Shown here: one piece after another, positions 1 to 8,843 of the stretch | Layout of the letters: each line of letters begins with the position of its first letter | Numbering within the stretch: position 1 is the first letter of the stretch | Source: Flammeovirga kamogawensis | GTDB taxonomy: Bacteria; Bacteroidota; Bacteroidia; Cytophagales; Flammeovirgaceae | Length of the DNA stretch: 64,000 bases | NCBI RefSeq assembly: GCF_018736065.1 | Contig: NZ_CP076128.1 | Span: 1,860,001 to 1,924,000 of the forward strand | Direction of reading: 5' to 3' | Notes under the pieces: generated by a model | Database searches by the model: none | Told to the model about the DNA's origin: nothing | The model's input: the letters and a program-made list of their open reading frames with translations, nothing else | Program-made: the position numbers and the translations under genes

Positions 1-1
1 A

Positions 2-988
2 ACTTTATTAATACAAGGAAATGTGTATTTAAAAACTGAAGGAACTCTAAAAAATGAAGGACGTTTAGTTATTATAGAAGGAAACCTTTTTATAGGTAAT
101 TATAGCGAAAATTCAATATTAGGACATCAAGATCATACAAACTTTATAAATACAGGAGATTTATATGTACAAGGTAACTTAATTGGTCAACATCCCCATG
201 GTTGTACTTTTAAAGGAAATATAGCAATTGAAGAAAATGTTGCTTTCCATTTTCATAAACACAAATCTCCATCAGAAGCTAATTTTTATTTTAATGAAGT
301 AAAAGATAAATTTGAAAAAGTTAAAATTCACGATCCTCAAAAACATGTAATGTCAGCTCAATTAAGTAAAGGAAAAAAACATGCAGGGTTAGGCCAAAAT
401 ATACCTCTACAAAAATTAAAACCTTACCTTGGTTTGGACCTCCCAGTAGAACTCTCAAGCTTCTCTTGTACTCAAGAAGAGTCTTTTACAGCTATCAAAT
501 GGACCACTGCTCAAGAAATTAATAACAGTCACTTTACTATTGAGAAATCTTATGATAAAAAGAATTTTGAAAAAATTGATGAAGTTGAAGGGCAAGGTAA
601 TTCGAATACAGTAAAGCAATACAAAATTGATGTTCCCACAGATAAAAACAGAACCGTTTATTACAGGTTAACACAATTTGATTTTGATGGAAAATCAGAA
701 TCGTGGATTCAAGCCGTAATGAGCGATGAAGATACTAAAGTAGATGTGAGTGTTTACCCTAATCCTACTACGGACTTTCTTAAAGTAGAAACAAACTCTA
801 TTGATGATACTCCAATGGATTACTATTTAATTAACACAAGTACAGGTGTTAAAACGAAATTAACGAGTAGTTCATCTCAATATTCATCTCAAAAATTTGA
901 TGTATCTGGCTTATCTCAAGGAGTGTATGTATTAGAAGTTCTACAAGGAAATAAGCGCATTTATCAGAAAAAAATTATAAAGAATTAG
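2..988 (+). CDS. Secreted T9SS-sorted protein, 5' end outside the window
   Basis: The reading frame is open to the window edge, so the GTG at 23 is probably internal: residues before it (LLIQGN) align with LVVYGN in the paralogue at 1145. The first part is a run of short beta-rich GNL/GDL units (EGNLFIGN, GDLYVQGNLIG), suggesting a beta-helix-like fold. A middle segment starting LPVELSSFSC and containing WTTAQEINNSHFTIEKS is of the Fn3-like type common just before Bacteroidota sorting domains. The last ~80 residues, from VYPNPTTDFLKVE to GVYVLEVLQG and a basic end, are a type A T9SS sorting domain. This implies export through the outer membrane and anchoring or release at the surface. Function unknown. 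A terminator follows at 1028. Confidence 0.8.
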   Translation, partial: TLLIQGNVYLKTEGTLKNEGRLVIIEGNLFIGNYSENSILGHQDHTNFINTGDLYVQGNLIGQHPHGCTFKGNIAIEENVAFHFHKHKSPSEANFYFNEVKDKFEKVKIHDPQKHVMSAQLSKGKKHAGLGQNIPLQKLKPYLGLDLPVELSSFSCTQEESFTAIKWTTAQEINNSHFTIEKSYDKKNFEKIDEVEGQGNSNTVKQYKIDVPTDKNRTVYYRLTQFDFDGKSESWIQAVMSDEDTKVDVSVYPNPTTDFLKVETNSIDDTPMDYYLINTSTGVKTKLTSSSSQYSSQKFDVSGLSQGVYVLEVLQGNKRIYQKKIIKN

Positions 989-1027
989 ATTTATACTATA
1001 GATAATATAGAACAGACAATTAGTTAG

Positions 1028-1062
1028 TAAGCGCCTCATTTTTAATGGGGTGCTTATTTTTT
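1028..1062 (+). terminator. Intrinsic terminator after the T9SS-sorted gene
   Basis: A 13-bp stem (TAAGCGCCTCATT against AATGGGGTGCTTA, with G-T pairs) and a short loop is followed by a T tract, 40 nt after the stop codon. Confidence 0.75.
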
Positions 1063-1144
1063 CATCCATTAATAAATCTAAATAAAACTGACATTCAATG
1101 AGCTATAGCTGTCATAAAACCAAATAAATCTAATTACTATTTCT

Positions 1145-1942
1145 ATGTTAAACACCTCAACCTCTCTAGACATTTACTGTAATTTAAAAACTGCTTTCAA
1201 GGTAATGGCAACAGTCGTAATGTTCTCGTTAGCTTTTACAACTAAGGCACAAAATGTTCACGAACATATAAAAGTATATGGTAAAGCTCATAGCAAAAAA
1301 ATATACACTGTTAAGCACAATTTAGAAACTTCTAATGGAGAAGAGTATAAAAAAGGCATTGGACATGTGGTGTATATAAATGGAAAAGTTAGAGTACCTG
1401 CCAATAAAAAAATTGTTATTCAGGCTACAGATACATTAGTAGTTTATGGTAACCTAACATTGTTCGAAAATAGTGCTTTAATTAACTATGGAAATTTAGT
1501 TATTAAAGGGAATCTTATTTTGGGAACTCCTGAACATAACGTTGAAGCTATACAGTTTTTAAATGATAAAAACGCAAATTTAATTGTAGAAGGTAACCTA
1601 ATTGGGCCCCACCCAGAAGATGTTCATTTAAATGGTAAGATTGCTGTATGTGGTAATGTAGACTTTAATTTTCATTTATATGGAATCCACAAAAATGAAA
1701 TGAGAAATAATAAGGTGTTTTACTACCAATCAAACATAAATGGATTGGCTGAAGGTGGAAATAAAGATTTAAAAATTAGTAAGTTGAAACACCATAAAAA
1801 CGAAGGAACTCATTTTATAGAAATTGATAAAAAAGTAGATATCACAGAACGTAATTTAAGTAACCTATTCTATTACTTATCAGAAGAAACATACTCTCGA
1901 GTAATGCCGCTTATTCTTTCAAAAATCTCATCATTGAAATAA
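1145..1942 (+). CDS. Secreted paralogue of the first gene, without sorting domain
   Basis: An ATG start leads into a hydrophobic signal peptide (VMATVVMFSLAFTTKAQ, residues ~20-36). Residues ~90-180 repeat the beta-rich GNL units of the upstream gene (LVVYGNLTLFENSALINYGN, LIVEGNLIGPHPEDVHLNGK), matching its NLIGQHPHG segment. The C-terminal ~80 residues are charged and end without the Fn3-like segment or any PNPT-type sorting domain, so this paralogue should stay periplasmic or use another route. It lies 6 nt before the M43 protease gene and is probably co-transcribed with it. No function recognised. Confidence 0.75.
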   Translation: MLNTSTSLDIYCNLKTAFKVMATVVMFSLAFTTKAQNVHEHIKVYGKAHSKKIYTVKHNLETSNGEEYKKGIGHVVYINGKVRVPANKKIVIQATDTLVVYGNLTLFENSALINYGNLVIKGNLILGTPEHNVEAIQFLNDKNANLIVEGNLIGPHPEDVHLNGKIAVCGNVDFNFHLYGIHKNEMRNNKVFYYQSNINGLAEGGNKDLKISKLKHHKNEGTHFIEIDKKVDITERNLSNLFYYLSEETYSRVMPLILSKISSLK

Positions 1943-1948
1943 TCATAC

Positions 1949-2935
1949 ATGAAAAACATCTACTTCTCTCTTCTTCTCATTACAACATTATTTGGATGTC
2001 AGAAAAATGAAGAGTTTGCTATTTCAAAAACTGAAAAATTGGAGGCTAAAACAGATAATCCAATAGGAATTACATATAGAGTTCCCGTTGTTTTTCATTA
2101 CGTAGCGTTTGATAATAATAAACTACCTTCTAAAAAAGAACTAGAAAGTATCGTTCAACTTATCAATATTAATTTTCAATTCCAGAATGCAAATAGATTC
2201 ACAATAGTAGATCAATTTGTAGATATTTCTGCAAATCCAAATATTGAATTTTACCTTGCTACCGAAAAAGAAAATCAGCAAAAAGGATTTGTTTCAATAA
2301 AAACAAAATACCCTAAAGTTAGCGAAAGAAGTATTTCTAAAGATCTTATTAGAACGGTAAAGGAGTTTGAAAGTAAAAAAATAAAGACAGACGGAAGGAA
2401 GTTTCTAAACATTATTATTACTGATCTCCCACACCTAACAAGCGGATTAGTTGTAGCAGATAATGATCAGAAAGATCAAAATAAAGTTACACTGCCACCT
2501 CCATATGACCGTATATCTTTACAAGGCGAAACGTTTGATCGTTCCTCTTTATTAAGTGGAATTTTTCTAGATCACAAGAGTTTTAATACAGATAGGTTAA
2601 GCATTGAAATTATTACCCACGAGATTGGCCATTGGTTGGGTTTAAAACACATTTTTGGTATGACTTCGTTGCCTTTTAATGAAAGAGATAATTTGATTGT
2701 TCTCAATCATGTAAGTAGAACGCCACAACAAAATAAATACTTTATTGCACTCCATGATGATGGCATTGACGACACCCCTTGGACTCATATAATTTCTGAT
2801 AATTTAAATGTTGAGGTAAATGGAAAAATTATCAATTCTCAAAATTATATGAACTACACAAAAAAATTAGAAAGAGTGATGTTCACAAAAGGACAAGTTG
2901 AAAAAATGAGAAAAACACTAGAAGATTGGTTATAA
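1949..2935 (+). CDS. M43-type (pappalysin-like) metalloprotease lipoprotein
   Basis: The N-terminus is a lipoprotein signal with lipobox LFGC (Cys17). The metzincin zinc site HEIGHWLGLKH supplies H224, E225, H228, G231 and H234. It is followed by DDGIDDTP, typical of the cytophagalysin/M43 group, and by the Met-turn in NYMNYTKK (M301) before MFTKGQ near the end. The protein is therefore a short, lipid-anchored, secreted zinc endopeptidase without extra C-terminal domains or a T9SS signal. Being directly downstream of the two beta-repeat proteins suggests it may process surface proteins; that is inference only. A bidirectional terminator follows. Confidence 0.85.
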   Translation: MKNIYFSLLLITTLFGCQKNEEFAISKTEKLEAKTDNPIGITYRVPVVFHYVAFDNNKLPSKKELESIVQLININFQFQNANRFTIVDQFVDISANPNIEFYLATEKENQQKGFVSIKTKYPKVSERSISKDLIRTVKEFESKKIKTDGRKFLNIIITDLPHLTSGLVVADNDQKDQNKVTLPPPYDRISLQGETFDRSSLLSGIFLDHKSFNTDRLSIEIITHEIGHWLGLKHIFGMTSLPFNERDNLIVLNHVSRTPQQNKYFIALHDDGIDDTPWTHIISDNLNVEVNGKIINSQNYMNYTKKLERVMFTKGQVEKMRKTLEDWL

Positions 2936-2955
2936 TTTTCCTTTTCACTTCATAA

Positions 2956-2994
2956 AAAAAGAGAGATGCAACTTAAAAATGCATCTCTCTTTTT
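2956..2994. terminator. Bidirectional intrinsic terminator
   Basis: A perfect 15-bp stem (AAAAAGAGAGATGCA against TGCATCTCTCTTTTT) with a 9-nt loop sits between convergent genes, with A and T tracts on both sides, so it can serve both the M43 and the M28 peptidase genes. Confidence 0.85.
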
Positions 2995-3014
2995 GTTATA
3001 AATCCTTTTATGGT

Positions 3015-4574
3015 TTATTCCTCATTTGCTAGATCCCAAATATTTAGATAGCTCAACTTTGTAATTTCAGTTGCCTTATCCATCATTATTTTATCAGCAT
3101 GATCAGATACTTGGTGGTAATCTTCGTGCCCTCCTGTATGGTACCAAAAATAAGGAACATAAGCGTTATCAAAGTTCACATTATCAGAACCTCCTGCTTC
3201 ACCTTGTTTAGTTTTACCATCAAACATTTCTAGATCAATATTGTATTGTTTTATATTATTTTGATTTAGCTCCCACGTTGATGGATTTTCTGCATTATAA
3301 ATAAAACTAACTTGATTGTCTTTACTATGCCAATCGCCTCTTCTACCAATCATATCAAAATTTAAATACATAGAAATATGAGACGCATTTTCAAACTTTC
3401 TGAGAAAATGCTTAGAACCATGCAACCCTTTCTCCTCTGCCGTCCAAGATGCAAACAACATTGTCTTTTTAGGTTTTACTCCAGTAGCTTTAACAGCCTT
3501 TGCAATACCTAAAATTGCTGCTACACCAGATGCGTTATCATCTGCACCATTCCACACATAGCCATCTCTCTTTCCTAGATGATCATAATGTGCACCAATC
3601 AATACTAAACTATCTGCTTCCTCTCCAGATACCTTAGCAAGTACATTTCTTACTCTCACTCTTTTTGCTAAACTTCTTGCATCAAAAGCGGCTTTAGATG
3701 CTTCTAGCTTAACCACAATAGATTTACCATTTTCTAAATTTTGTGTATAATTAGCAACTTCTGCTGGCGTTATTAAAGAAGACATTAAATATTGCCCTCC
3801 CATAAATACAGGAGCTATTTTGCTCACTTCACTTACAGGACTATACAAACGAGTTTCGTAAAAAGAAGACAGAGGCTGATCTCCTTCATAATATTTTCTA
3901 TTATCTCTAAAAGGAAAATTACTTGATGTAGTTGGCAAGCTTGCTTCAGGATCAATTTCTATAATTGCCAAAGCTCCATATTGTTCTGCTAATCTCTCTT
4001 TTTCTTTATGTAACTGCTTAGCAGGTAAATCTTTTACTGATTCCCCTAATTGTCCTTTAGATGGCTTTCCTTTAAGGCGAACCCAAACTTTACCTTCTAC
4101 TTTCTTTTTAGCGAAATCGTTATAATTTAATGAATCAATTGATAAGCCATATCCCACAAATACTAATGCTCCTTTACCTTTTACAGAACTAGGTGACGCT
4201 TTTACTTCAAAGTCTGTGTGGTTAGCAAAAGTAAATTCTTGCCCTTTAGAAGTAACTGATAAAAATTGCTTTTCGGCAGCTTTATATTCAAGAACATCAA
4301 AATGTTGGAAATAGGTTGGTTTACCATTTATACTATCACCTGCAGGCTCTAAACCCATAAACTCAAACATACTTGCAATATATTCTGCAGCTCTGTATGC
4401 ACCTGGGTGACCTGCTTCTCTACCTTCCATCCAATCAGAAGACAAGTAATTAATTGTAGCACTAATAGTCCCTTCATCAATTGCCTCAAGGCCTTTTTCT
4501 TTTGGTGATTGTGCAAAAATTGAAGTAGTAAAAGCGAAAGCTAAAACGGTTAGATAAATGTGTGAAATTTTCAT
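3015..4574 (-). CDS. M28-family zinc aminopeptidase, secreted
   Basis: A Sec signal peptide (cleavage near SIFAQ) precedes a 519-residue protein. A PA-type domain probably occupies the middle (residues ~130-260), and the C-terminal half carries the M28 metal ligands in order: GAHYDHLG (His, Asp region), NGADDNASG (bridging Asp), SWTAEEKGLHGS (catalytic Glu pair), DMIGRRGD and the final His in FWYHTGGHEDYH. The family removes N-terminal residues from peptides using two zinc ions; secretion suggests peptide scavenging in the periplasm or outside. A single gene with its own upstream region of ~120 bp before murI. Confidence 0.88.
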   Translation of the reverse strand: MKISHIYLTVLAFAFTTSIFAQSPKEKGLEAIDEGTISATINYLSSDWMEGREAGHPGAYRAAEYIASMFEFMGLEPAGDSINGKPTYFQHFDVLEYKAAEKQFLSVTSKGQEFTFANHTDFEVKASPSSVKGKGALVFVGYGLSIDSLNYNDFAKKKVEGKVWVRLKGKPSKGQLGESVKDLPAKQLHKEKERLAEQYGALAIIEIDPEASLPTTSSNFPFRDNRKYYEGDQPLSSFYETRLYSPVSEVSKIAPVFMGGQYLMSSLITPAEVANYTQNLENGKSIVVKLEASKAAFDARSLAKRVRVRNVLAKVSGEEADSLVLIGAHYDHLGKRDGYVWNGADDNASGVAAILGIAKAVKATGVKPKKTMLFASWTAEEKGLHGSKHFLRKFENASHISMYLNFDMIGRRGDWHSKDNQVSFIYNAENPSTWELNQNNIKQYNIDLEMFDGKTKQGEAGGSDNVNFDNAYVPYFWYHTGGHEDYHQVSDHADKIMMDKATEITKLSYLNIWDLANEE

Positions 4575-4694
4575 ATTTATGGTAAATAGGTCAATAAATT
4601 TATAGGTAGGTTGCTGAATTTCGAAATTCGTGTTTATTAAAAAGATAAAGAAATATAAATCGTTAATAATGAAGAACTGATGATCAAGATCAGA

Positions 4695-5477
4695 TTAAAA
4701 AGTGCAAGTAATAAATCTGTTATTTTTAGCCATATGAACTAAATGTATTACTTGCTCTTGAAACATTGAAACATTTGGGTTTGAGGTATAAAATTGATAC
4801 TTCCCATTGTTATCAAAAACTAGGTTTTCTTTTTTAATTATTCTTTTGATTTGCCTCACCACAGCAGGAGCAGGATCAATTAATTTTACCTCACTACCAA
4901 CAATTTCTTGAATATCATTTTTTAAGAAAGGATAATGTGTGCACCCTAATACTATATGATCTACATTATGAGTTATCATTTCTACCAATAAACCTGCTAA
5001 CACTTTATGTGAGGTCGGCGTTCCTATTAGCTGATTTTCTACAAGATCTACCATCCCTTTTCCGGCCTGTATAATAACGTTTACACCTTTTGCATACTTT
5101 TCTTTAGTCTCGTTAAAAAGACGACCAGAAAATGTTCCTTCTGTAGCTAAAACTCCAACAGCTTTGGTGGATGAAGCCAACGCTGCCGTTTTTATTGCTG
5201 GTTCCATACCAACAAACGGAATTGTATATTTATTTCTAAGAAATTCAATAGCTGCGGCCGTAGCAGTATTACAAGCTACAACAATTATTTTGGCTCCTTT
5301 AGCTATTAAAAATGCAGTTATTTTATCTGCCCTATCTATTAATTCATCATGAGATTTCTCACCATAAGGGCAATACTCCTGATCTGCAAAATACAACAAA
5401 GGCAAAGTAGGTGCTTCTTCCTGAAAAGCGCTCCAAACTGATAATCCTCCAACACCTGAATCAAAGAACCCAATCAT
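4695..5477 (-). CDS. murI: Glutamate racemase
   Basis: Interconverts L- and D-glutamate for peptidoglycan synthesis in the cytoplasm. The substrate motif DSGVGG lies at residues 6-11, and the two catalytic cysteines are C69 in ACNTAT and C179 in GCTHYP. The length of 260 aa is normal. The start overlaps the stop of the upstream DUF4340-like gene by one base (TAATG), implying translational coupling. D-glutamate synthesis fits a cell-envelope operon. Confidence 0.95.
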   Translation of the reverse strand: MIGFFDSGVGGLSVWSAFQEEAPTLPLLYFADQEYCPYGEKSHDELIDRADKITAFLIAKGAKIIVVACNTATAAAIEFLRNKYTIPFVGMEPAIKTAALASSTKAVGVLATEGTFSGRLFNETKEKYAKGVNVIIQAGKGMVDLVENQLIGTPTSHKVLAGLLVEMITHNVDHIVLGCTHYPFLKNDIQEIVGSEVKLIDPAPAVVRQIKRIIKKENLVFDNNGKYQFYTSNPNVSMFQEQVIHLVHMAKNNRFITCTF

Positions 5478-6385
5478 TATTTTTGTGCTTTTTTACGCGG
5501 ATCATTTGCATCAAAGAAATGCCAAGAAACTAATAAGTTTTGCACATTCTTAGGGTCAATTTCTGTAACTTCTTTTGTTTTAGGAAGATAAGCAAACACC
5601 TTATTATCAAACGGGTATATATTTACTTCTGTATTGTAAGCAGTTACTAAGTCTTCCATCTTAATCTGACAAAAAGGACGAAATTTCGAAACGGTATCTT
5701 CTACAAAAGAGGCTCTGTTCTCAATGTACAATGCCTGTATTCTTGGTAAAGAAGTTACATATTGATATACCGCTGCAGAATCTAATGCAGTAATACCTTT
5801 TACATTATAAAAAGGATCTTTAAATGTGATATCAATATTGTTCTCTGGATTATTGTTGTATACAACAGACCACTTTTTTAACGTTCTCCAAGAAGTTCTA
5901 AAAAGTGTCTTATCTCTCCAAGTTGATGAAGAAGGAGTGAAAATCTCTTCGATTGCCACAAACTGCCCTGGTATTTCAATAGAATATACTTGCCCTTGTT
6001 TCTTTCCATAAGATACGGCATCACTTTCCGAAGCAATTGTACCCGTAAATATTGGAGCGCCGGCTATGTAGATCACAACTTCTTTCCCTGCAGTAGGCAT
6101 TGCTTCTTTTTCTTCAATAGTTTGAACTTTTTGAAGTGCTTGAAACAACATTCCCATTTTTCTAGGTGCCACATCAATTGTACCATCCATTATCCATCTA
6201 CCATCATCTTCTTTCACAATTTCATGTCCGTCAATTACAAACTTTGATAACTGTGATAGATCCTCTAGATTAAAAAATGCTTCTCCATTTGTTTTTGTAC
6301 TGGCAGAGAAATTAAAAAAAGAGAAACCTATTGCCAATACAAGCAATAGATTAACTCCAATAAGAATCTTTATTTTATTCGTCAT
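5477..6385 (-). CDS. DUF4340-like membrane-anchored protein
   Basis: An N-terminal membrane helix (KILIGVNLLLVLAIGFSFFNF) is followed by a periplasmic region that opens with a segment of the DUF4340 kind: LSKFVIDGHEIVKEDDGRW, then MGMLFQALQKVQTIEEKE. The family is poorly characterised and is often found with auxiliary ABC transporters related to gliding; no transporter gene is next to it here. It overlaps murI by one base and starts 8 nt after the DUF1573 gene, so the three form one operon. The family assignment is by pattern and moderately secure. Confidence 0.6.
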   Translation of the reverse strand: MTNKIKILIGVNLLLVLAIGFSFFNFSASTKTNGEAFFNLEDLSQLSKFVIDGHEIVKEDDGRWIMDGTIDVAPRKMGMLFQALQKVQTIEEKEAMPTAGKEVVIYIAGAPIFTGTIASESDAVSYGKKQGQVYSIEIPGQFVAIEEIFTPSSSTWRDKTLFRTSWRTLKKWSVVYNNNPENNIDITFKDPFYNVKGITALDSAAVYQYVTSLPRIQALYIENRASFVEDTVSKFRPFCQIKMEDLVTAYNTEVNIYPFDNKVFAYLPKTKEVTEIDPKNVQNLLVSWHFFDANDPRKKAQK

Positions 6386-6393
6386 TTCGGCGA

Positions 6394-7491
6394 TTAATTT
6401 TCTTCATTTGATTTCACATTCGCCTTAATAGACAATGTTTTTTCCGCATTCTTAGGATCGTTTGTTACAATAGATATTGTTTTCGTTACCTCTCTATTGT
6501 AATTACCAGCACTAAAAGTAACATCTAGTTTAGTACTTTCTCCTGGTGCCAATTGCGTTTTTTGAGGTTTGGTAGCTGTACAGCCACAAGATGCTTTCAC
6601 TTTACGAATTATAAGCTCTGCTGTACCATTATTTGTAATTGTGAAAGAACCTTTTTCTTTATCAAGTGCTTTCATTATACCAAAATCAATGACATCTTTA
6701 TCGAAAGAAACTTCTGGCTGAGTACCACTATTTTCAACTTCAGAGAAATCTTCTTTGATATGACTACTAATGTTAATTCGCTTTCTTGGCGTATTCATAT
6801 CATTAGTAGGCAATTGAAAATATTCAAATAAATAGCCGTAGTCATTCTTCATTGCTGCATCATAACTAATGAACAGCGTTACCGTATCTTTTGGAGATAA
6901 TTTATCTGCTGAACCCCAAACTTTAATGTACTCAGGTACTTTTACCTCATCAAACTTTAATTTTATAGGTAGGTCACCTTGGTTGTAAATTATTGTTGAC
7001 AAGGTATCTTTTTCAGTAGTTAGAATATTCCCAAATACAACATGCGTTGTTTTAAACCTTAAATTACCGACTTCCATTGGGTACCAATCTTTAGGTCCTT
7101 TAGGCCTTGGTTTAACATTACCCTTAATGGTTAATAATAAAACTTGTGGAGTACCATTGGTTCTCACAGAAATTGTTTTAGTAAAAGGTCCTGGTCTATT
7201 TTTAGTACTGTAACTCACCTGAATGAAACCTTTTTCTTTTACGGCAACTGGGTCTGTAGACCAATTAGGAGTTGTACAGCCACAACTTGCTTTTACACTC
7301 GTAAGAATTAATGATTTATTCCCTTGGTTTGTAAAGTCAAAGATTACATCTGCATCTCCATCTATTTCATTGATATCACCAAAATCATGTACCGTTTTCT
7401 CAAATACTATTTTAGACTGGGCATAAGTATTTAATGATAACATTGAGTAACAAAGGAAAATCAAAAAAGGATATATTATATTATTTTTCAT
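6394..7491 (-). CDS. Secreted protein with two DUF1573 domains
   Basis: A signal peptide (cleavage near NTYAQS) is followed by two copies of the DUF1573 beta-sandwich, at residues ~28-125 and ~260-360. Each has the signature HDFGD or IDFGI, then VKASCGCTTPNW and VKASCGCTATKP, and later SYSTKNRPG or TFSAGNYN. The segment between them (about 130-250) looks like a diverged third Ig-like unit with LRFKTTHVVFGNI. The family is common and mostly periplasmic in Bacteroidota; its role is unknown. The leading gene of the DUF1573, DUF4340-like and murI operon. Confidence 0.85.
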   Translation of the reverse strand: MKNNIIYPFLIFLCYSMLSLNTYAQSKIVFEKTVHDFGDINEIDGDADVIFDFTNQGNKSLILTSVKASCGCTTPNWSTDPVAVKEKGFIQVSYSTKNRPGPFTKTISVRTNGTPQVLLLTIKGNVKPRPKGPKDWYPMEVGNLRFKTTHVVFGNILTTEKDTLSTIIYNQGDLPIKLKFDEVKVPEYIKVWGSADKLSPKDTVTLFISYDAAMKNDYGYLFEYFQLPTNDMNTPRKRINISSHIKEDFSEVENSGTQPEVSFDKDVIDFGIMKALDKEKGSFTITNNGTAELIIRKVKASCGCTATKPQKTQLAPGESTKLDVTFSAGNYNREVTKTISIVTNDPKNAEKTLSIKANVKSNEEN

Positions 7492-7828
7492 TATTATTAA
7501 AATTAAGGCTCTCTAATTATTTACAAAAATAAAAAGAACATTTATATACTGATAATCATTTTTTCCCGTTATGATTATAAGATGTAAAAATTTGAATACT
7601 TTAATAAGTAGAATCAAGCAATTTATAAACGATTACAATACTTATTTCACTGCAAATAACTTGTATATTCCTTAATAATCTATTTGATTCTTAATTTTTT
7701 ACAAAAAAAATAGTATAATTGAAATAACATTTTCTATTTAAACAATATTAATGTGAAAGTTTAAGCACTAAAAACATTAATAGATTAGAGATTTTTTTAA
7801 CGAATAAACGCAATCGGCCTGTAGAATT
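7492..7828. other. Divergent intergenic region
   Basis: A 337-bp very AT-rich spacer between the minus-strand DUF1573 operon and the plus-strand siaB-like gene. Apart from the weak -7 match at 7524 I see no inverted repeat, small gene or RNA. Confidence 0.6.
7524..7531 (-). promoter_or_regulatory. Possible -7 element for the DUF1573 operon
   Basis: Minus-strand TATTTTTG matches the Bacteroidota -7 consensus TAnnTTTG, 33 nt before the start codon. No clear -33 TTG is present at the expected distance, so the call is weak in this AT-rich DNA. Confidence 0.3.
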
Positions 7829-8386
7829 ATGGCGTACATGGAGCATTTTAGCGTAAAAACTTTCAAGCAGCAATTATCTGCCAAGAAAATTTCTTTGGCA
7901 TTTCAAGGCATCTTTTCTCAAGATGTACTTGCACTAATTGGTAAAAGTTTACGTAACACTCCCGATAGTAGGGTTATAGCAAAGCGACTATTTGCAATTG
8001 TCATTGAAATGGCACAAAATATTCACCATTATTCTGCAGAAAAACAATACTCTGAGAAAGATGGAAGAGATATTGGCGTGGGAATTGTAGCTGTTGCTGA
8101 AGATGATCAACATTATGTGATTACTTCTGGAAACTGTATAGATAAACACGAAGTACCTCCATTGATTGAAAGAGCTAACTATATCAACGGATTAGACGCT
8201 GATAAACTAAAAGCTTTTTACAGAGAGCAAAGGAAAATGCCTCAGCGTGAAGGTAAACCTGGTGCAAACCTCGGTTTTATTGATATGGTTAGAAAGTCTG
8301 GTAATCCAATCGAAATTAACATAAAAGATTACGACGATACTAGATCATTTTTTATATTATCAGTTAGAGTTAACAAAGAACTATAA
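7829..8386 (+). CDS. SiaB-family protein kinase (DUF6272)
   Basis: 185 aa, cytoplasmic, no signal or membrane helix. It resembles SiaB of the SiaABCD pathway, a GHKL-related Ser/Thr kinase: the stretch RLFAIVIEMAQNIHHYSAEK holds the E-x-x-x-N (N-box-like) motif, followed by VGIVAVAEDDQHYVITSGN and, near the end, GANLGFIDMVRKSG resembling the G-box region. In Pseudomonas SiaB phosphorylates SiaC, and the SiaA phosphatase reverses this to control SiaD and aggregation. The SiaC-like partner follows 12 nt downstream; no SiaA or SiaD homologue is in the window. Confidence 0.75.
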   Translation: MAYMEHFSVKTFKQQLSAKKISLAFQGIFSQDVLALIGKSLRNTPDSRVIAKRLFAIVIEMAQNIHHYSAEKQYSEKDGRDIGVGIVAVAEDDQHYVITSGNCIDKHEVPPLIERANYINGLDADKLKAFYREQRKMPQREGKPGANLGFIDMVRKSGNPIEINIKDYDDTRSFFILSVRVNKEL

Positions 8387-8398
8387 ACGTATTTAAGC

Positions 8399-8776
8399 AT
8401 GGAAAACTTCCATATTGACGGATCTACCTATATACCAAGAATAGACTTCAATGCTGAAACAGGAGTTTTAGAATTAGAAGGTGAATCATACCACGAATAT
8501 ACTACTGAGTTTTTTGGCCCAATCTTTAGCTGGCTAGAAGATTTTTTAGAGCAAGCTGGTAGAGAAGTAACAATGAACTTTAAAATGTCGTATTTTAATA
8601 CGTCATCTTCTAGAAGATTTTTAGAGATTCTTACTTTACTAGAAGAATATCAGAACGACAAAGAAGGTAAAGTTACTGTTAACTGGTACTACGAAGAAAA
8701 CGACGTAGATATGCTAGAAAGTGGTGAAGAGTATGCTGATGATGTTGAACTTACTTTCAACCTTATTGCTTATTAA
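8399..8776 (+). CDS. SiaC-family regulatory phosphoprotein (DUF1987)
   Basis: 125 aa, acidic. It has the DUF1987 layout: a short beta hairpin (GVLELEGESYHEYTTEFFGP), then FSWLEDFLEQAG, and KMSYFNTSSSRRFLEILTLL, where the Thr/Ser cluster TSSS is the expected phospho-acceptor site. In characterised relatives the unphosphorylated form binds and activates a diguanylate cyclase. It is in one transcription unit with the SiaB-like kinase and ends at the terminator at 8806. The target protein must be encoded elsewhere. Confidence 0.78.
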   Translation: MENFHIDGSTYIPRIDFNAETGVLELEGESYHEYTTEFFGPIFSWLEDFLEQAGREVTMNFKMSYFNTSSSRRFLEILTLLEEYQNDKEGKVTVNWYYEENDVDMLESGEEYADDVELTFNLIAY

Positions 8777-8805
8777 TAAGTACCAATTTTAAAAATATTA
8801 TAATT

Positions 8806-8843
8806 AGGCTCTTGCATTTATACATAATGTAAGAGCCTTTTTT
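8806..8843. terminator. Bidirectional intrinsic terminator
   Basis: A 13-bp stem (AGGCTCTTGCATT against AATGTAAGAGCCT, one G-T pair) is followed by six T residues on the plus strand; the T tract runs into the stop codon of the convergent xerD gene. Confidence 0.8.

Noticed and set aside
5164-6247. Plus-strand reading frames inside murI and the DUF4340-like gene
   Set aside because: Opposite-strand shadows without signals or protein-like composition.
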